Shown here one piece after another: positions 38,506 through 48,742 of a stretch of DNA of 64,000 nt (positions are counted from its first letter, which is position 1; each line of letters begins with the position of its first letter). A program made the position numbers and the translations under genes. The notes below the pieces were generated by a model. The model was given only the letters and a program-made list of their open reading frames with translations, did no database searches and was not told the DNA's origin. This DNA comes from Corticibacter populi (GTDB taxonomy: Bacteria; Pseudomonadota; Gammaproteobacteria; Burkholderiales; Burkholderiaceae_C), in contig NZ_SGWR01000002.1 of NCBI RefSeq assembly GCF_004217315.1, positions 1 to 64,000 on the forward strand. Direction: 5' to 3'.

Positions 38506-39849
38506 ATGGGAATCCACATCATCAAGATGCCCGACATCGGCGAGGGCATTGCCGAGGTCGAACTGGTGGCCTGGCACGTGCAGGTCGGCGATACCGTCAA
38601 GGAAGACCAGGGCCTGGCCGACGTGATGACCGACAAGGCTGCCGTCGAGATTCCCTCGCCGGTGGCCGGCAAGGTGCTCGCGCTGGGCGGCGCACTCGGC
38701 GAAATGATGGCCGTCGGTTCGGAGCTGATTCGCCTGGAGGTCGAAGGCGCGGGCAATGCCGACAACGCCACCGCCACCGCAGGCGGGCACGACGACGATG
38801 CGGCTGCCAACCCGCGCGATCATGCCGCCAGCGCCACCGATGGCAAGCCCACAGCGCCAGCCCCATCAGTGGCACCACGGGCTCCACCGGCCGCGCCCCG
38901 CGCATCGACACCACCAGCATCTGGCGGCGCGCCAGTCGTCCACACCACGCCGCTTGCGCGCCAGCCTGGCGAAGCCCCGCTGGCCTCGCCCGCCGTGCGC
39001 CGCCGCGCCTGGGACCTGGGCATCGAGCTGCGCCACGTGCCTAGCAGCGGCCCGCATGGGCACATCCGCCATGAGGACCTGGACGCCTGGCTGCAGCAGG
39101 CCAGAAGCCAGGCGCACCGGCAGACGGCGGGCCAGGCCAGCGCGCCCCGCACCGGCACGCAGCAGCTGCCGGTGATCGGTCTGCGCCGCCGCATTGCCGA
39201 GAAGATGCAGGAGGCCAAGCGCCGCATTCCCCACTTCACCTATGTGGAAGAGCTCGACGTCACCGAACTGGAGGCGCTGCGCGGCCGGCTCAACGCCCTG
39301 CATGGCGCATCGCGGGGCAAGCTGACGCTGATTCCCTTCATTGCCCGTGCCATGGTGCTGGCGCTGCGCGCCTTTCCGCAGATCAACGCCCGCTACGACG
39401 ACGAGGCCGGTGTGGTCACCCGCTACGAGGGTGTCCACCTGGGCATCGCCGCGCAGACCGACGCGGGCCTGGTCGTGCCGGTGCTGCGTCATGCCGAATC
39501 GCTGGACCTCTGGGGTTGCGCCGCCGAAGTTGCGCGCCTGGCCGAGGCTGCGCGCGGCGGCCAGGCCACGCGCGAGGAGCTCTCGGGCTCGACCATCACG
39601 CTCACCAGCCTGGGCGCGCTCGGCGGCATCGTCAGCACCCCGGTCATCAACCACCCGGAAGTGGCCATCGTCGGCGTCAACCGGCTGGTCGAGAAACCTG
39701 TTGCGCGGAGCGGGCAGATCCTCGTCCGCCAGACCATGAACCTCTCCTCCTCGTTCGACCACCGCGTGGTCGATGGCATGGACGCGGCGCGCTTCATCCA
39801 GCAGGTCAAGGGCCTGCTGGAGACGCCGGCGACGCTCTTCATCGACTGA
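38506..39849 (+). CDS. bkdB: Branched-chain 2-oxoacid dehydrogenase E2 (dihydrolipoyl acyltransferase)
   Basis: A 447-residue core subunit. One lipoyl domain (about 1-80) has the lipoyl-Lys in [19 protein letters not shown] Pro/Ala-rich linker follows, then an E3-binding domain [20 protein letters not shown] (about 160s). The acyltransferase domain ends with the catalytic [15 protein letters not shown]. It transfers the acyl group to CoA. It starts four bases after bkdA2 and ends 17 bases before lpdV. Confidence 0.95.
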   Translation: MGIHIIKMPDIGEGIAEVELVAWHVQVGDTVKEDQGLADVMTDKAAVEIPSPVAGKVLALGGALGEMMAVGSELIRLEVEGAGNADNATATAGGHDDDAAANPRDHAASATDGKPTAPAPSVAPRAPPAAPRASTPPASGGAPVVHTTPLARQPGEAPLASPAVRRRAWDLGIELRHVPSSGPHGHIRHEDLDAWLQQARSQAHRQTAGQASAPRTGTQQLPVIGLRRRIAEKMQEAKRRIPHFTYVEELDVTELEALRGRLNALHGASRGKLTLIPFIARAMVLALRAFPQINARYDDEAGVVTRYEGVHLGIAAQTDAGLVVPVLRHAESLDLWGCAAEVARLAEAARGGQATREELSGSTITLTSLGALGGIVSTPVINHPEVAIVGVNRLVEKPVARSGQILVRQTMNLSSSFDHRVVDGMDAARFIQQVKGLLETPATLFID

Positions 39850-39866
39850 GACAAGGAGCCAGCGAC

Positions 39867-41303
<1,437 letters not shown>

Positions 41304-41358
41304 GCTGCATGTAGAGAGCAGCGCAAATGGCGCAACGCCGACCCCGCAGGCAGCCTCG

Positions 41359-41751
41359 TCAGGCCCGCCAGCGCAGGTGGCGCATCATCCAATGCCCCCA
41401 TCGCAGCCATCCGGCACGGTCAGGCGCGCCGGACGGACTGCCACTACCGGCCGCACTCGCCGTACCTGACGCACCTGACGCTCCGGATGCTCCCGATGCG
41501 GAGGTCTGCTGCACCTGGCTCGCAACCTCCGCGGCCAACTGCACCCACATGCTGGCCGGCGCCCGCCAGGCTTGCCGGACACCCAGCGACACGGTGTGGC
41601 CGAAGGCCGCCTCGCCGGCGGCATCAGAGGGCGAAATCACGCGCACGCAGCCCACGATGCAGCGCAGTTCATCGCCCGCGCGCAGAGGCAGCAACAAGTG
41701 GTCATCGCGAGCAATCCGCAAGGTCCGGGTGGTATGGATCACAGAGGGCAT
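41359..41751 (-). CDS. DUF2917-like protein with Gly/Ala/Ser repeat tail
   Basis: A 130-residue protein. Residues about 5-75 (RTLRIARDDHLLLPLRAGDE, then RVISPSDAAGEAAFGHTVSL) resemble the small beta-rich DUF2917 domain common in Burkholderiales. The tail has a SGASGASGAS repeat encoded by four 9-bp tandem units (41465-41500), then ends RWGHWMMRHLRWRA. It is divergent from the MocR-type regulator. No function is known. Confidence 0.55.
   Translation of the reverse strand: MPSVIHTTRTLRIARDDHLLLPLRAGDELRCIVGCVRVISPSDAAGEAAFGHTVSLGVRQAWRAPASMWVQLAAEVASQVQQTSASGASGASGASGTASAAGSGSPSGAPDRAGWLRWGHWMMRHLRWRA
41465..41500 (-). repeat. Four 9-bp coding tandem repeats
   Basis: On the plus strand CCTGACGCA, CCTGACGCT, CCGGATGCT and CCCGATGCG lie in tandem. 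Read on the minus strand they encode the Ser-Gly-Ala repeats of the DUF2917-like protein. Being multiples of three, they can gain or lose units without a frameshift. Confidence 0.65.
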
Positions 41752-41870
41752 GGCAGGTCTTCCGGTTCGGTTCGGTGGTGTTTCCGTTGGCAGTGCGATG
41801 GACACACTGTAGAAAGCCACGCGCCTTGCAGGCAGTACAGGTCGATACGGCACAGTGCGGCTGGCCAGGC

Positions 41871-41928
41871 GCTGTATCTGCCCGCCAGCGCGCCGCTGTA
41901 TCGCACCGGTATGGCGTTTTGCGCCATA
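41871..41928. promoter_or_regulatory. Candidate MocR operator region
   Basis: GCTGTATC occurs as a direct repeat at 41871-41878 and 41895-41902 (24-bp spacing), followed by a perfect 7-bp inverted repeat TATGGCG/CGCCATA (41910-41928). MocR-type regulators often bind direct repeats in the spacer between themselves and a divergent gene. The sites fall just before the MocR start, so autoregulation is likely; the DUF2917-like gene may share it. Confidence 0.35.
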
Positions 41929-41964
41929 GTGGCAATCTCTTGAGGCCAACCATCCACTCCCGCC

Positions 41965-43410
41965 ATGCCAGCCAGGGATGACTATCTGTACCGGCGCATC
42001 GCCGGCCACTACCACTCCGCCATCCGCACCCGGCAATTGCTGCCGGGTCAGGCCCTGCCCTCGATTCGCGCCATCATGCAGGCACAGAACGTGAGCATGG
42101 CCACCGCCGTCAAATCGGTGCACCTGCTCGAAGCCCAGGGCCTGGTCGAGTGCCGCCCGCGCCACGGCTACTTCGTGCGCAAGCCGGTGGCCGCGCCAAC
42201 GCTGGAGCCGGCCGCCATCGCCGGCCCGCTGTCCGTGCGCGGCGACTGCTATACGGGCATTGGCGAGCGCATCTCGACCCTGGTGGAAAAGGCCCGCCGG
42301 AGTCCCATCCGGGTCGATCTGGCCATCGCCACACCCCCGGCAGAGCTGTTCGATGCCCAGGGGATCCGGCGCCTGGCGATCCAGATACTCAAGGAACAGC
42401 CCGAACTGCTCGTCACGGGTCGCTCGGTGCAGCGCGACGAATCGGCGTTTCAGCATGCCGTGGCCGGCCATGCCGCGCGGCACGGCATGCACATCCCGCC
42501 CGAGCGGATCCTCTCGACCACCGGCAACTCCGAAGCCATCACGCTGGCACTGTCGGCAATCTGCACGCCCGGCGACTGGGTGGCGGTCGAATCGCCCACG
42601 TTCTATGGCCACCTGCAGATCATCGAGTCACTGCACCTGCGGGCACTCGAAATCCCCTGCGAGCCCGGCACCGGCATGTCCCTGCCGGCTCTGCAACTGG
42701 CGCTGGACACGCACCCGCAGATCAAGGCCGTGGTCGTCACGCCCAACATGCAGATGCCCACCGGCGCGACCATGCCCGCCGACAGGCGCCGCCAGCTGGC
42801 GCAGCTGGCGGCCACCCGCGGTCTGGCCATCGTCGAGGACGACTCCTATGGCCTGCTGGCCATGCCGGAACGCTATGTCGCCCCCATCCAGTCCTGGGAC
42901 GAGCGCGGCCACGTGATCTACTGCGAGTCGTTCAACAAGCCGCTGCTGCCCGGCCTGCGCCAGGGCTGGCTGCACGGCGGCCAATGGCACAACCGCATTG
43001 CCATGTTCAAGACCGCGCAAAGCCGCTTCACCCAGCCTTTCGGCCAGGTGATGAGTTCGCGCTACCTGCTGGAGCAGCCCCGCCAGCGGCGCCATCTGGC
43101 GCGCCTGCGCGAAACCCTGCGCCAGCGCAGCGAAGCCATGGCCCGCCTGATCCGCCGCAGTTTCCCGGCCGGCACCGACTTCGTGCTCGGTGATGCCAGC
43201 CTGAGCCTGTGGCTGCGCCTGCCCGCTGCCGATCCGCAGGGGCGCCTGTTCGACCTGGCCCTCGCCAAAGGCATCCGCATCGCGCCGGGCAGCATGTTCT
43301 CGCACACCCAGCACTATGACCAGTACCTGCGCCTGAGCTGCGTGCAGCGCATCACACCCGAGATCGAATGGGCCTGCAGGGAGCTAGGCCGGCTGGTGGC
43401 CGCGCTGTGA
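41965..43410 (+). CDS. MocR-type regulator (GntR domain fused to aminotransferase domain)
   Basis: A 481-residue regulator. Residues about 5-75 are a GntR winged helix (PGQALPSIRAIMQAQNVSMA, GLVECRPRHGYFV). Residues about 110-475 are a fold-type I aminotransferase domain. STTGNSEAITLALSAICTPGD, VVVTPNMQMPTGATMP and the PLP-Lys block YCESFNKPLLPGLRQGWL (Lys near 324) are seen. Such proteins use PLP as a ligand rather than for catalysis. The target is unknown. A one-sided stop-codon-element end (GCGCCTGTTCAAAG) follows its TGA. Confidence 0.9.
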   Translation: MPARDDYLYRRIAGHYHSAIRTRQLLPGQALPSIRAIMQAQNVSMATAVKSVHLLEAQGLVECRPRHGYFVRKPVAAPTLEPAAIAGPLSVRGDCYTGIGERISTLVEKARRSPIRVDLAIATPPAELFDAQGIRRLAIQILKEQPELLVTGRSVQRDESAFQHAVAGHAARHGMHIPPERILSTTGNSEAITLALSAICTPGDWVAVESPTFYGHLQIIESLHLRALEIPCEPGTGMSLPALQLALDTHPQIKAVVVTPNMQMPTGATMPADRRRQLAQLAATRGLAIVEDDSYGLLAMPERYVAPIQSWDERGHVIYCESFNKPLLPGLRQGWLHGGQWHNRIAMFKTAQSRFTQPFGQVMSSRYLLEQPRQRRHLARLRETLRQRSEAMARLIRRSFPAGTDFVLGDASLSLWLRLPAADPQGRLFDLALAKGIRIAPGSMFSHTQHYDQYLRLSCVQRITPEIEWACRELGRLVAAL

Positions 43411-43425
43411 GCGCCTGTTCAAAGA
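43411..43425 (+). repeat. One-ended remnant of the stop-codon element after the MocR gene
   Basis: TGA (43408-43410) is followed directly by GCGCCTGTTCAAAGA, matching the left end of the short subtype (TGA-GCGTGCTCAAAG). No right end or second TGA is found before the convergent kinase gene ends at 43452. Confidence 0.4.
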
Positions 43426-43451
43426 CCCGATTCCTGCGCCCCGAAGCTTGC

Positions 43452-44024
43452 TCACTCCGCCATCGACGCCACGGCTTGCACCGCGTTGCGCAGCCGATGC
43501 GCTCCCTGTCCGCCAATGCGCACAAGCGTGTCCGCGATGATCGCTCCGCGCAGCTGCCGCTCCAGCAAGGCGAGCACCGGCTCGCGCACCTGCGGACCGT
43601 CGCGCTGCAGGCCGTCGGCCTGCCAGGGCAGGTCGTTCTCCAGCAACAGCGTCAGCGCATAGCGCCGGTGGCGATGGCGCGCGGCGGCGTAGAGGCTGGT
43701 GTCGCCAAACACCAGTTCGCTGTAGACGGCTGTCATCAGCGGCGGAGCGTCGCAGAACACCCAATGCAGGCCCTGCGCCTGAGCGCGCTGCCGGGCCGCG
43801 TCCTCCCGGGCAGCCTGGCTCTGCAGGATGTGCGCCTGCTCGTTTCGCGCCGGGGTGCGGCCGTGTGCGTCGCAGAACTCGCGCAGGTATTCGGGCACCC
43901 AGAGACCGCCGAAGTGCTCCGCCAGCTGCCACGCCAGCGTGGTCTTGCCGGTGCTCTCGGCCCCCACCAGCGCGACCAAGGCCGCCATCGGCGGCATTCC
44001 CGGCACGGAAGTGGCCATGCTCAT
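43452..44024 (-). CDS. NadR-like P-loop kinase in the thiamine operon
   Basis: A 190-residue ATPase domain related to the nicotinamide-riboside kinase part of NadR, with no NMN adenylyltransferase or HTH part. Walker A is LVALVGAESTGKTTLAWQLA (about 18-37), Walker B-like VFCDAPPLMTAV follows, and the block VPEYLREFCDAHG is NadR-specific. It overlaps the PnuC stop by ATGA and shares a TPP riboswitch. The substrate is therefore more likely thiamine (or hydroxyethylthiazole/HMP) than nicotinamide riboside. That is inference from context. Confidence 0.75.
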   Translation of the reverse strand: MSMATSVPGMPPMAALVALVGAESTGKTTLAWQLAEHFGGLWVPEYLREFCDAHGRTPARNEQAHILQSQAAREDAARQRAQAQGLHWVFCDAPPLMTAVYSELVFGDTSLYAAARHRHRRYALTLLLENDLPWQADGLQRDGPQVREPVLALLERQLRGAIIADTLVRIGGQGAHRLRNAVQAVASMAE

Positions 44025-44686
44025 GCCCCGGCCGGCCCTGCCGGCAGGGGCAGCTTGCGGCGCCATTGCCACCAGCCGACACAGGCCAGCGCCAGCAGAA
44101 TGGCATAGAGCAGCGTGGTCAGCGGCAGGGCCTTGTGCCAGAACAGGCCGATGCTGGCGATGTTGACCACCACCCAGACCGGCCAGTTCTCGATGTACTT
44201 ACGCGCCAGCAGCACGGCGCCGACGATGCTGCCGGCGGTGACGAAGCCATCCCACCAGGGCACGTCGCTGCCGGTGAGGCGCCCGAGCAGCAGCCCGCAC
44301 AGCCCCCACAGCAGCAGCCAGGCCAGCGGCAGCGCCACGAGGCCGGCGCGCGGCACCGCCGCCACGCGCAGCGGTGCGGCGGCACCCGCCACCGCCACGA
44401 CATCGGCCACTTCGGAGACGGCCCGGCGACGCCCGCGCAGCCATTGCCACCAGCCCCACAGCGCCAGCGCGGCAAAGAAGAGGTTGACGCCCGCCTCGCC
44501 ATAGATGCCGCTGTGCACGAAGAACCAGGCATACAGGCCGCTGGCGGCGATGGAGAGCGGCCAGCCCCAGTGCACCTCGCACACATTGCAGCCGATGTTG
44601 GCCAGCGCCAGCGTGAAGGCGATCAGCTCCAGCCAGAGGACCGGCATGCCCAAGGCCACGAAAGCCGGCTCAAGCAAGCATTCCAT
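44021..44686 (-). CDS. pnuC: PnuC-family transporter, probable PnuT thiamine carrier
   Basis: A 221-residue inner-membrane protein with about seven hydrophobic segments. ECLLEPAFVALGMPVLWLEL, NIGCNVCEVHWGWPLSIAAS, WFFVHSGIYGEAGVNLFFAA and WWDGFVTAGSIVGAVLLARK are PnuC family blocks. YIENWPVWVVVNIASIGLF follows. PnuC carries nicotinamide riboside; the PnuT branch carries thiamine and is recognised by TPP riboswitches, as here. Start is MECLLEP, 5 bases after the TonB receptor stop. The next gene overlaps by ATGA. Confidence 0.88.
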   Translation of the reverse strand: MECLLEPAFVALGMPVLWLELIAFTLALANIGCNVCEVHWGWPLSIAASGLYAWFFVHSGIYGEAGVNLFFAALALWGWWQWLRGRRRAVSEVADVVAVAGAAAPLRVAAVPRAGLVALPLAWLLLWGLCGLLLGRLTGSDVPWWDGFVTAGSIVGAVLLARKYIENWPVWVVVNIASIGLFWHKALPLTTLLYAILLALACVGWWQWRRKLPLPAGPAGA

Positions 44687-44691
44687 GGCGC

Positions 44692-46965
44692 TCACCACTC
44701 GACGCGCAGCGACGCGCGCACGGTGCGCGGCGCCGACGGGAACAGGTAGGTGCCACCCCAGGCGGTGGTGGGCACCTCGCGCCAGTAGACGCGATCGGTC
44801 AGGTTCTCGGCCTGCAGCGACCATTGCCAGAGCTGCCGGCCCATCACATGCTCGTAGCGCAGCCCGGCATCGAGCTGCCAGGCGCGCGGCAGCACGGCGC
44901 GGCCATCGGCGGTGGCGCGCTTGCCATCCTGCAGCCAAGCCAGCGCATTGAGGGAAAGCCCCGGCGCGGCCGCCACCTTGTAGTCGGCAAACACCGAGGC
45001 GGCAAAGCGCGGCACGTTGGTGACGCGCTGGCCCTGCAGGTCGGGTTCATCGGCCGCGCGGGTATAGCGCGCATCCAGCCAGGCGGCGCTGGCCTGCAGC
45101 GACCACTGCGTGCCGAGCTGACCCGCGGCATTGAGTTCCAATCCCCGATGACGGGCCTTGCGGGCCCCTGCCACATAGCTGGGCTGGTTGTCGCCCGGCA
45201 GCGTCCGCTCGCCGGCCGTGGGCCGCTCGATCTGGAACACGGCGGCCGATAGCAGCAGGCGTGGCCGCGCCTGCCATTTGAGGCCCAGCTCGGTCTGCCG
45301 GCTCCGCAGCGCCGGCAGCACCTGACCGGCGTTGCGGTAGAGCAAGCGGCCCCCCGCCTGCAAGGTGCGCGGCGCGGCATCGAGCTCGACGCCCTGCCCC
45401 CAACTGGCATAGACCGTCCACCCGGCTGCGGGCTGGGCGCTCAGGCCCAGCCACGGCGTGGTAACGGTCTGCCGGTAATCGACGGCATCGCTGCCATCGC
45501 TTTGAGCGCTGCTGCGCGAAAGCCTTGTGACACGCAGGCCGGCATAGCTGGTCCAGACGGCATTCCATCGGCTTTGCACACTGGCGAAGGCCTCGGTGGC
45601 GTGCTGGTCGCTGTTGGTGTTGCGCACCGTCAGCGTGCCATCGGCGGGCAGCTCGACGGGCGCGTGGATGTTGCTGGTGCCCACCCAGTTGTAGGCCTGA
45701 AAATCCGCGTGGCGCTCGCGCGACTGGTAGCCCGAAACGCCCAGGCGCAGCCGGTGCGCGGCGCCGGCCCAGTGCGTCTCTCCCTCGAACTCGGCCTGCC
45801 AGCCGCTGAGCGCGCGGCGCACGCCATCGTCGCGGAAGTCATAGATGTCCACGCCACCATCGGCGCACAGGCCTGGATAGACATAGGTGGCCGCCCCCGA
45901 GCAGCCGTCCGGGAAAGCCACGCGGTCATTGAAGCGGGTGCGGCTGTGGTTGAGGCCCAGGCGCGCCTGCCAGCCACCGGCGAGGCGCTGCTCGAGCCGG
46001 ACCTCGGCCTGCTGGCTCCAGGTCTGGTAGGGCAACGACCAGGGCTGGCTGTTGAGGTTCAGCCGTACGGGAATGACGCTCGGCAGCGATTCGCCCCGGC
46101 CATCCCCATCGAGATCGAGCAGGCCCAGCGCCGGCACCGAGGGCTGCGACTTGCGGTGGTATTCGAAGTCGGCGCTCAGGCGCGTGTCCGGCGTCAGGGG
46201 CGCATCGACGGCCAGGCTGATGAAGCGGCGCTGCCCATCGGCATCTTTGAAATGGCTGTGCAACTGCTCGGCCGCGGCATTGACTCGCAGCCCCACCGTG
46301 CCCCAGTGCCGGCTGGCGTCCCAATGGAGCTTGCTGCCGCCGCGCTGGTCGGCCTGCAGCGCCAGCGCGTTGAAGTCGTGCGCCGCGGGCCGCTTGGTGA
46401 CGTAGTTGACCAGCCCGCCCGGCGCCGCCACGCCGGCCTGCAGCCCGGCCACTCCCTTGAGTACCTCGATGTCCTGCTTGTTCTCCAGCGCCTGCGGCGC
46501 AAAGCCCTGGATGCCCATGCCGTTGCGCTGGTAATTGCCCAGCGCCTGCAGCGTGAAGCCGCGCACGCTGATGCTGTCTGGGTAGCCAGTGGTGTTGTAG
46601 CTGTCGCTGAGCGCGGCATCGAGGCGCAGCGCCTGCGAGACGCTTTGCGTGGCGGTCGCCGAGAGCAGATCGGCGCCCAGCACGCTGATGCTTTGCGGCA
46701 CCTCGGCCAGCGGCGCGGCAAAGCCGCCCACGGCGGCGCTGTCGGCATCGAGTACCGGTGCCGCCTTGTCGGTGACATTGACCTCCTCGAACTGCGCCAC
46801 AGCAGCAGCCTGTGCCCAAGCAGGCCCGGCGCCCAGGCAGGCCAGCAAGGCGGCGGCCGGATAGCACAACGGCAGCGGTGGTCGCCCCGGCGAAACAGGT
46901 GGCGCGGCCTGGCCTGCGCCGGCGAAATCCGCAACAGCGGCGGATGGGATGGAATGGAATGCCAT
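44692..46965 (-). CDS. TonB-dependent receptor, probable thiamine uptake
   Basis: A 757-residue outer-membrane receptor. Signal peptide about 1-52 ends AGPAWA-QA. TonB box QFEEVNVTD and plug LAEVPQSISVLGADLL with ALRLDAALSDSYNTTGYPDS follow, then a 22-strand barrel ending in Trp (RASLRVEW). Plug and QRNGMGIQGFAP blocks resemble siderophore-type receptors. The TPP riboswitch upstream (47110-47209) and the PnuC gene downstream point to thiamine. Start ATG 46965 has AAGGAG. Confidence 0.85.
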   Translation of the reverse strand: MAFHSIPSAAVADFAGAGQAAPPVSPGRPPLPLCYPAAALLACLGAGPAWAQAAAVAQFEEVNVTDKAAPVLDADSAAVGGFAAPLAEVPQSISVLGADLLSATATQSVSQALRLDAALSDSYNTTGYPDSISVRGFTLQALGNYQRNGMGIQGFAPQALENKQDIEVLKGVAGLQAGVAAPGGLVNYVTKRPAAHDFNALALQADQRGGSKLHWDASRHWGTVGLRVNAAAEQLHSHFKDADGQRRFISLAVDAPLTPDTRLSADFEYHRKSQPSVPALGLLDLDGDGRGESLPSVIPVRLNLNSQPWSLPYQTWSQQAEVRLEQRLAGGWQARLGLNHSRTRFNDRVAFPDGCSGAATYVYPGLCADGGVDIYDFRDDGVRRALSGWQAEFEGETHWAGAAHRLRLGVSGYQSRERHADFQAYNWVGTSNIHAPVELPADGTLTVRNTNSDQHATEAFASVQSRWNAVWTSYAGLRVTRLSRSSAQSDGSDAVDYRQTVTTPWLGLSAQPAAGWTVYASWGQGVELDAAPRTLQAGGRLLYRNAGQVLPALRSRQTELGLKWQARPRLLLSAAVFQIERPTAGERTLPGDNQPSYVAGARKARHRGLELNAAGQLGTQWSLQASAAWLDARYTRAADEPDLQGQRVTNVPRFAASVFADYKVAAAPGLSLNALAWLQDGKRATADGRAVLPRAWQLDAGLRYEHVMGRQLWQWSLQAENLTDRVYWREVPTTAWGGTYLFPSAPRTVRASLRVEW

Positions 46966-46999
46966 CGAAAACTCCTTGGTTCGACGGCAGGGTCTGGCA

Positions 47000-47108
47000 G
47001 TGAGGCCGCGCGGGCACGTTCGGGCCGCGCACATGCAGAGTGGCTGGCACTCGCGCATGCACGCACGGCAAGACGCGGTGATGAAGGACAACACGCCGTG
47101 CAGCCTCA
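47000..47108 (-). other. Leader between TPP riboswitch and receptor start
   Basis: The 144-base leader from the riboswitch to the ATG contains GTGAGGC (about 47102-47108) that can pair with GCCTCAC (47000-47006) over about 95 bases. This could switch with riboswitch folding to expose or mask the ribosome binding site. There is no terminator with a T-run, so translational control is more likely. The region 46966-47395 holds no other gene. Confidence 0.35.
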
Positions 47109-47109
47109 C

Positions 47110-47209
47110 AACGCTTCCCTGCGCAAGTATTACCTTGATCAAGTTCCAGGGTGTCATCTCAGCCGGCCGCGCGCGTCCTGCGACGCGCACAACCAGCACC
47201 CCTAGCGTT
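47110..47209 (-). ncRNA. TPP (THI-box) riboswitch
   Basis: Read on the minus strand: P1 half AACGCT, then AGGGGTGCT, GGCTGAGATGA, ACACCC, GGAACTTGATCAAGGTAATA, GCGCAGGGA and the P1 partner AGCGTT. The CTGAGA and ACTTGATC...GGTAATA...GCG.AGGGA blocks are the conserved TPP-binding core. P1 pairs over six perfect bases at 47204-47209 and 47110-47115. Ligand binding would reduce expression of the receptor-PnuC-kinase operon when TPP is plentiful. Confidence 0.93.
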
Positions 47210-47395
47210 GCGGCGTTCCGCCGGCATCGGCCACCGGATCAATCGGTGCATCTGCCTGCAGAACAGGCGCGATTGTATGCGGCCTCTGGCAGCACTTCAT
47301 GCTCGCTTCACCTTCTCTTCTCGGCCAGTGGCCAGACTCGCGGCCACGGCAAGCCCGTTCAAAGTCAACCAGCCAAATCGAGAGGAGAGCATGGC

Positions 47396-48742
47396 ATGCA
47401 AGTCAAACTGGGGTTGAAGATGGCCATCATCGCCATGCTGGTGGTGATGCTGCAGATCGGCCTGTGGAGCATTCACGACCAGGTGCGCCAGCGCCAACGC
47501 CTGCAGCAGGAGGTGATCGCGGAGATTGCCGACTCGGCCGCGGCCGAGCAGACCCTGATCGGGCCGCTGCTGCTGCTCGAATACCCCGAGCGGGTGCAGG
47601 AGGCAAGCCAGGATGGGCAGCCACCGCGCGAACACACGGTGCTGCGCCGCCAGGTGTTCAGCCTGGATGCGCTCACCATCGACGGCAGCGTCAGCGTGGA
47701 GACGCGCCAGCGCAGCATCTACCGCACCAACCTGTTTCGCGCCACGCTGGCGCTGCAGGGCACGATGGCACTGCCGGCGCGACTCGGGCTGGATGACGCA
47801 CAGGCCAGGCAGGCCCAGCTCGACAAGGCCCGCGCCTTCGTGCTGCTGGGCGTGAGCGATCTGCGCGGCATCGGCAACAGCCCGACGCTGCAGGTCAATG
47901 GCCGCAGCCTCGCCTTCCAGACCGGCCATCGCGGTGCGCTGGAGTCGCCCGCCATCCATGCCGAGCTGGGGCCGGTGGACCTGAACCGCGCGCAGGAATT
48001 CACGCTGCAGTTGCCGCTGGAGCTGCTGGGCTCGCAACGTCTGGCCATCGCCCCCACCGCCGACCTCACGCAGGTGGCGCTGCAATCGGCCTGGCCGCAC
48101 CCTAGCTTCCAGGGGCGCTTTCTGCCCGCCCGGCGCGACATCGGCGCAGACGGCTTCTCGGCGCAATGGCAGGTCTCGCACCTGGCGCGCGACTTCGGGC
48201 AGACACTGCGGGCCGGCCTGAGCCGCTCGCACAACGAAACCCTGGAGGTGCAGTTCGCCAATCCGGTCAACATCTATTCGCTCTCGGAGCGGGCCATGAA
48301 GTACGGCATTCTCTTCATCGTGCTGAGCTTCGCGGCCTTCTTCCTGATCGAGACACTGCAAAGGCGCGCCATCCACCCCATGCAGTACCTGCTGGTGGGT
48401 CTGGCGCTGGCAATCTTCTTTCTGCTCCTGCTGGCGCTGTCCGAGCGCATCGCCTTCGGCGCGGCCTATGCCATCTCGGCGGCGGCCTGCGTGCTGCTGA
48501 TCGGCAGCTACCTCGGCGCCATGCTTGGCAACCGCGGGCAAGGCTTCGGATTGGCCGGCGGCATCGCCAGCCTTTACGGGATCCTCTACGGCATTCTGCT
48601 CTCGGAAGACAACGCCCTGCTGATGGGCTCGCTGCTGCTGTTCGGCGCGCTGACGGCGCTGATGCTGGGCACTCGCCACATCGACTGGTATGCGCTGGGC
48701 GCTGCCCGGCCCGCCGCCAAGGAGAGCCGCCATGAGCAATGA
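47396..48742 (+). CDS. creD: CreD-family inner-membrane protein
   Basis: A 448-residue membrane protein. MQVKLGLKMAIIAMLVVMLQ is the first segment. A long periplasmic part follows (EVIAEIADSAAAEQTLIGPL, LRRQVFSLDALTIDGSVSVE, RGIGNSPTLQVNGR). The C-terminal half has about five membrane segments from YGILFIVLSFAAFFLIETL. CreD is induced by the CreBC system in beta-lactam stress and affects envelope properties; no creB or creC is in this window. Start ATG 47396 has GAGAGGAGAG. It overlaps the GH3 gene by 11 bases. Confidence 0.88.
   Translation: MQVKLGLKMAIIAMLVVMLQIGLWSIHDQVRQRQRLQQEVIAEIADSAAAEQTLIGPLLLLEYPERVQEASQDGQPPREHTVLRRQVFSLDALTIDGSVSVETRQRSIYRTNLFRATLALQGTMALPARLGLDDAQARQAQLDKARAFVLLGVSDLRGIGNSPTLQVNGRSLAFQTGHRGALESPAIHAELGPVDLNRAQEFTLQLPLELLGSQRLAIAPTADLTQVALQSAWPHPSFQGRFLPARRDIGADGFSAQWQVSHLARDFGQTLRAGLSRSHNETLEVQFANPVNIYSLSERAMKYGILFIVLSFAAFFLIETLQRRAIHPMQYLLVGLALAIFFLLLLALSERIAFGAAYAISAAACVLLIGSYLGAMLGNRGQGFGLAGGIASLYGILYGILLSEDNALLMGSLLLFGALTALMLGTRHIDWYALGAARPAAKESRHEQ

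Noticed and set aside
44021-44686. Nicotinamide riboside uptake as the function of the PnuC gene
   Set aside because: The operon is led by a TPP riboswitch, so thiamine is the better-supported substrate. Nicotinamide riboside is not excluded by the protein sequence alone.
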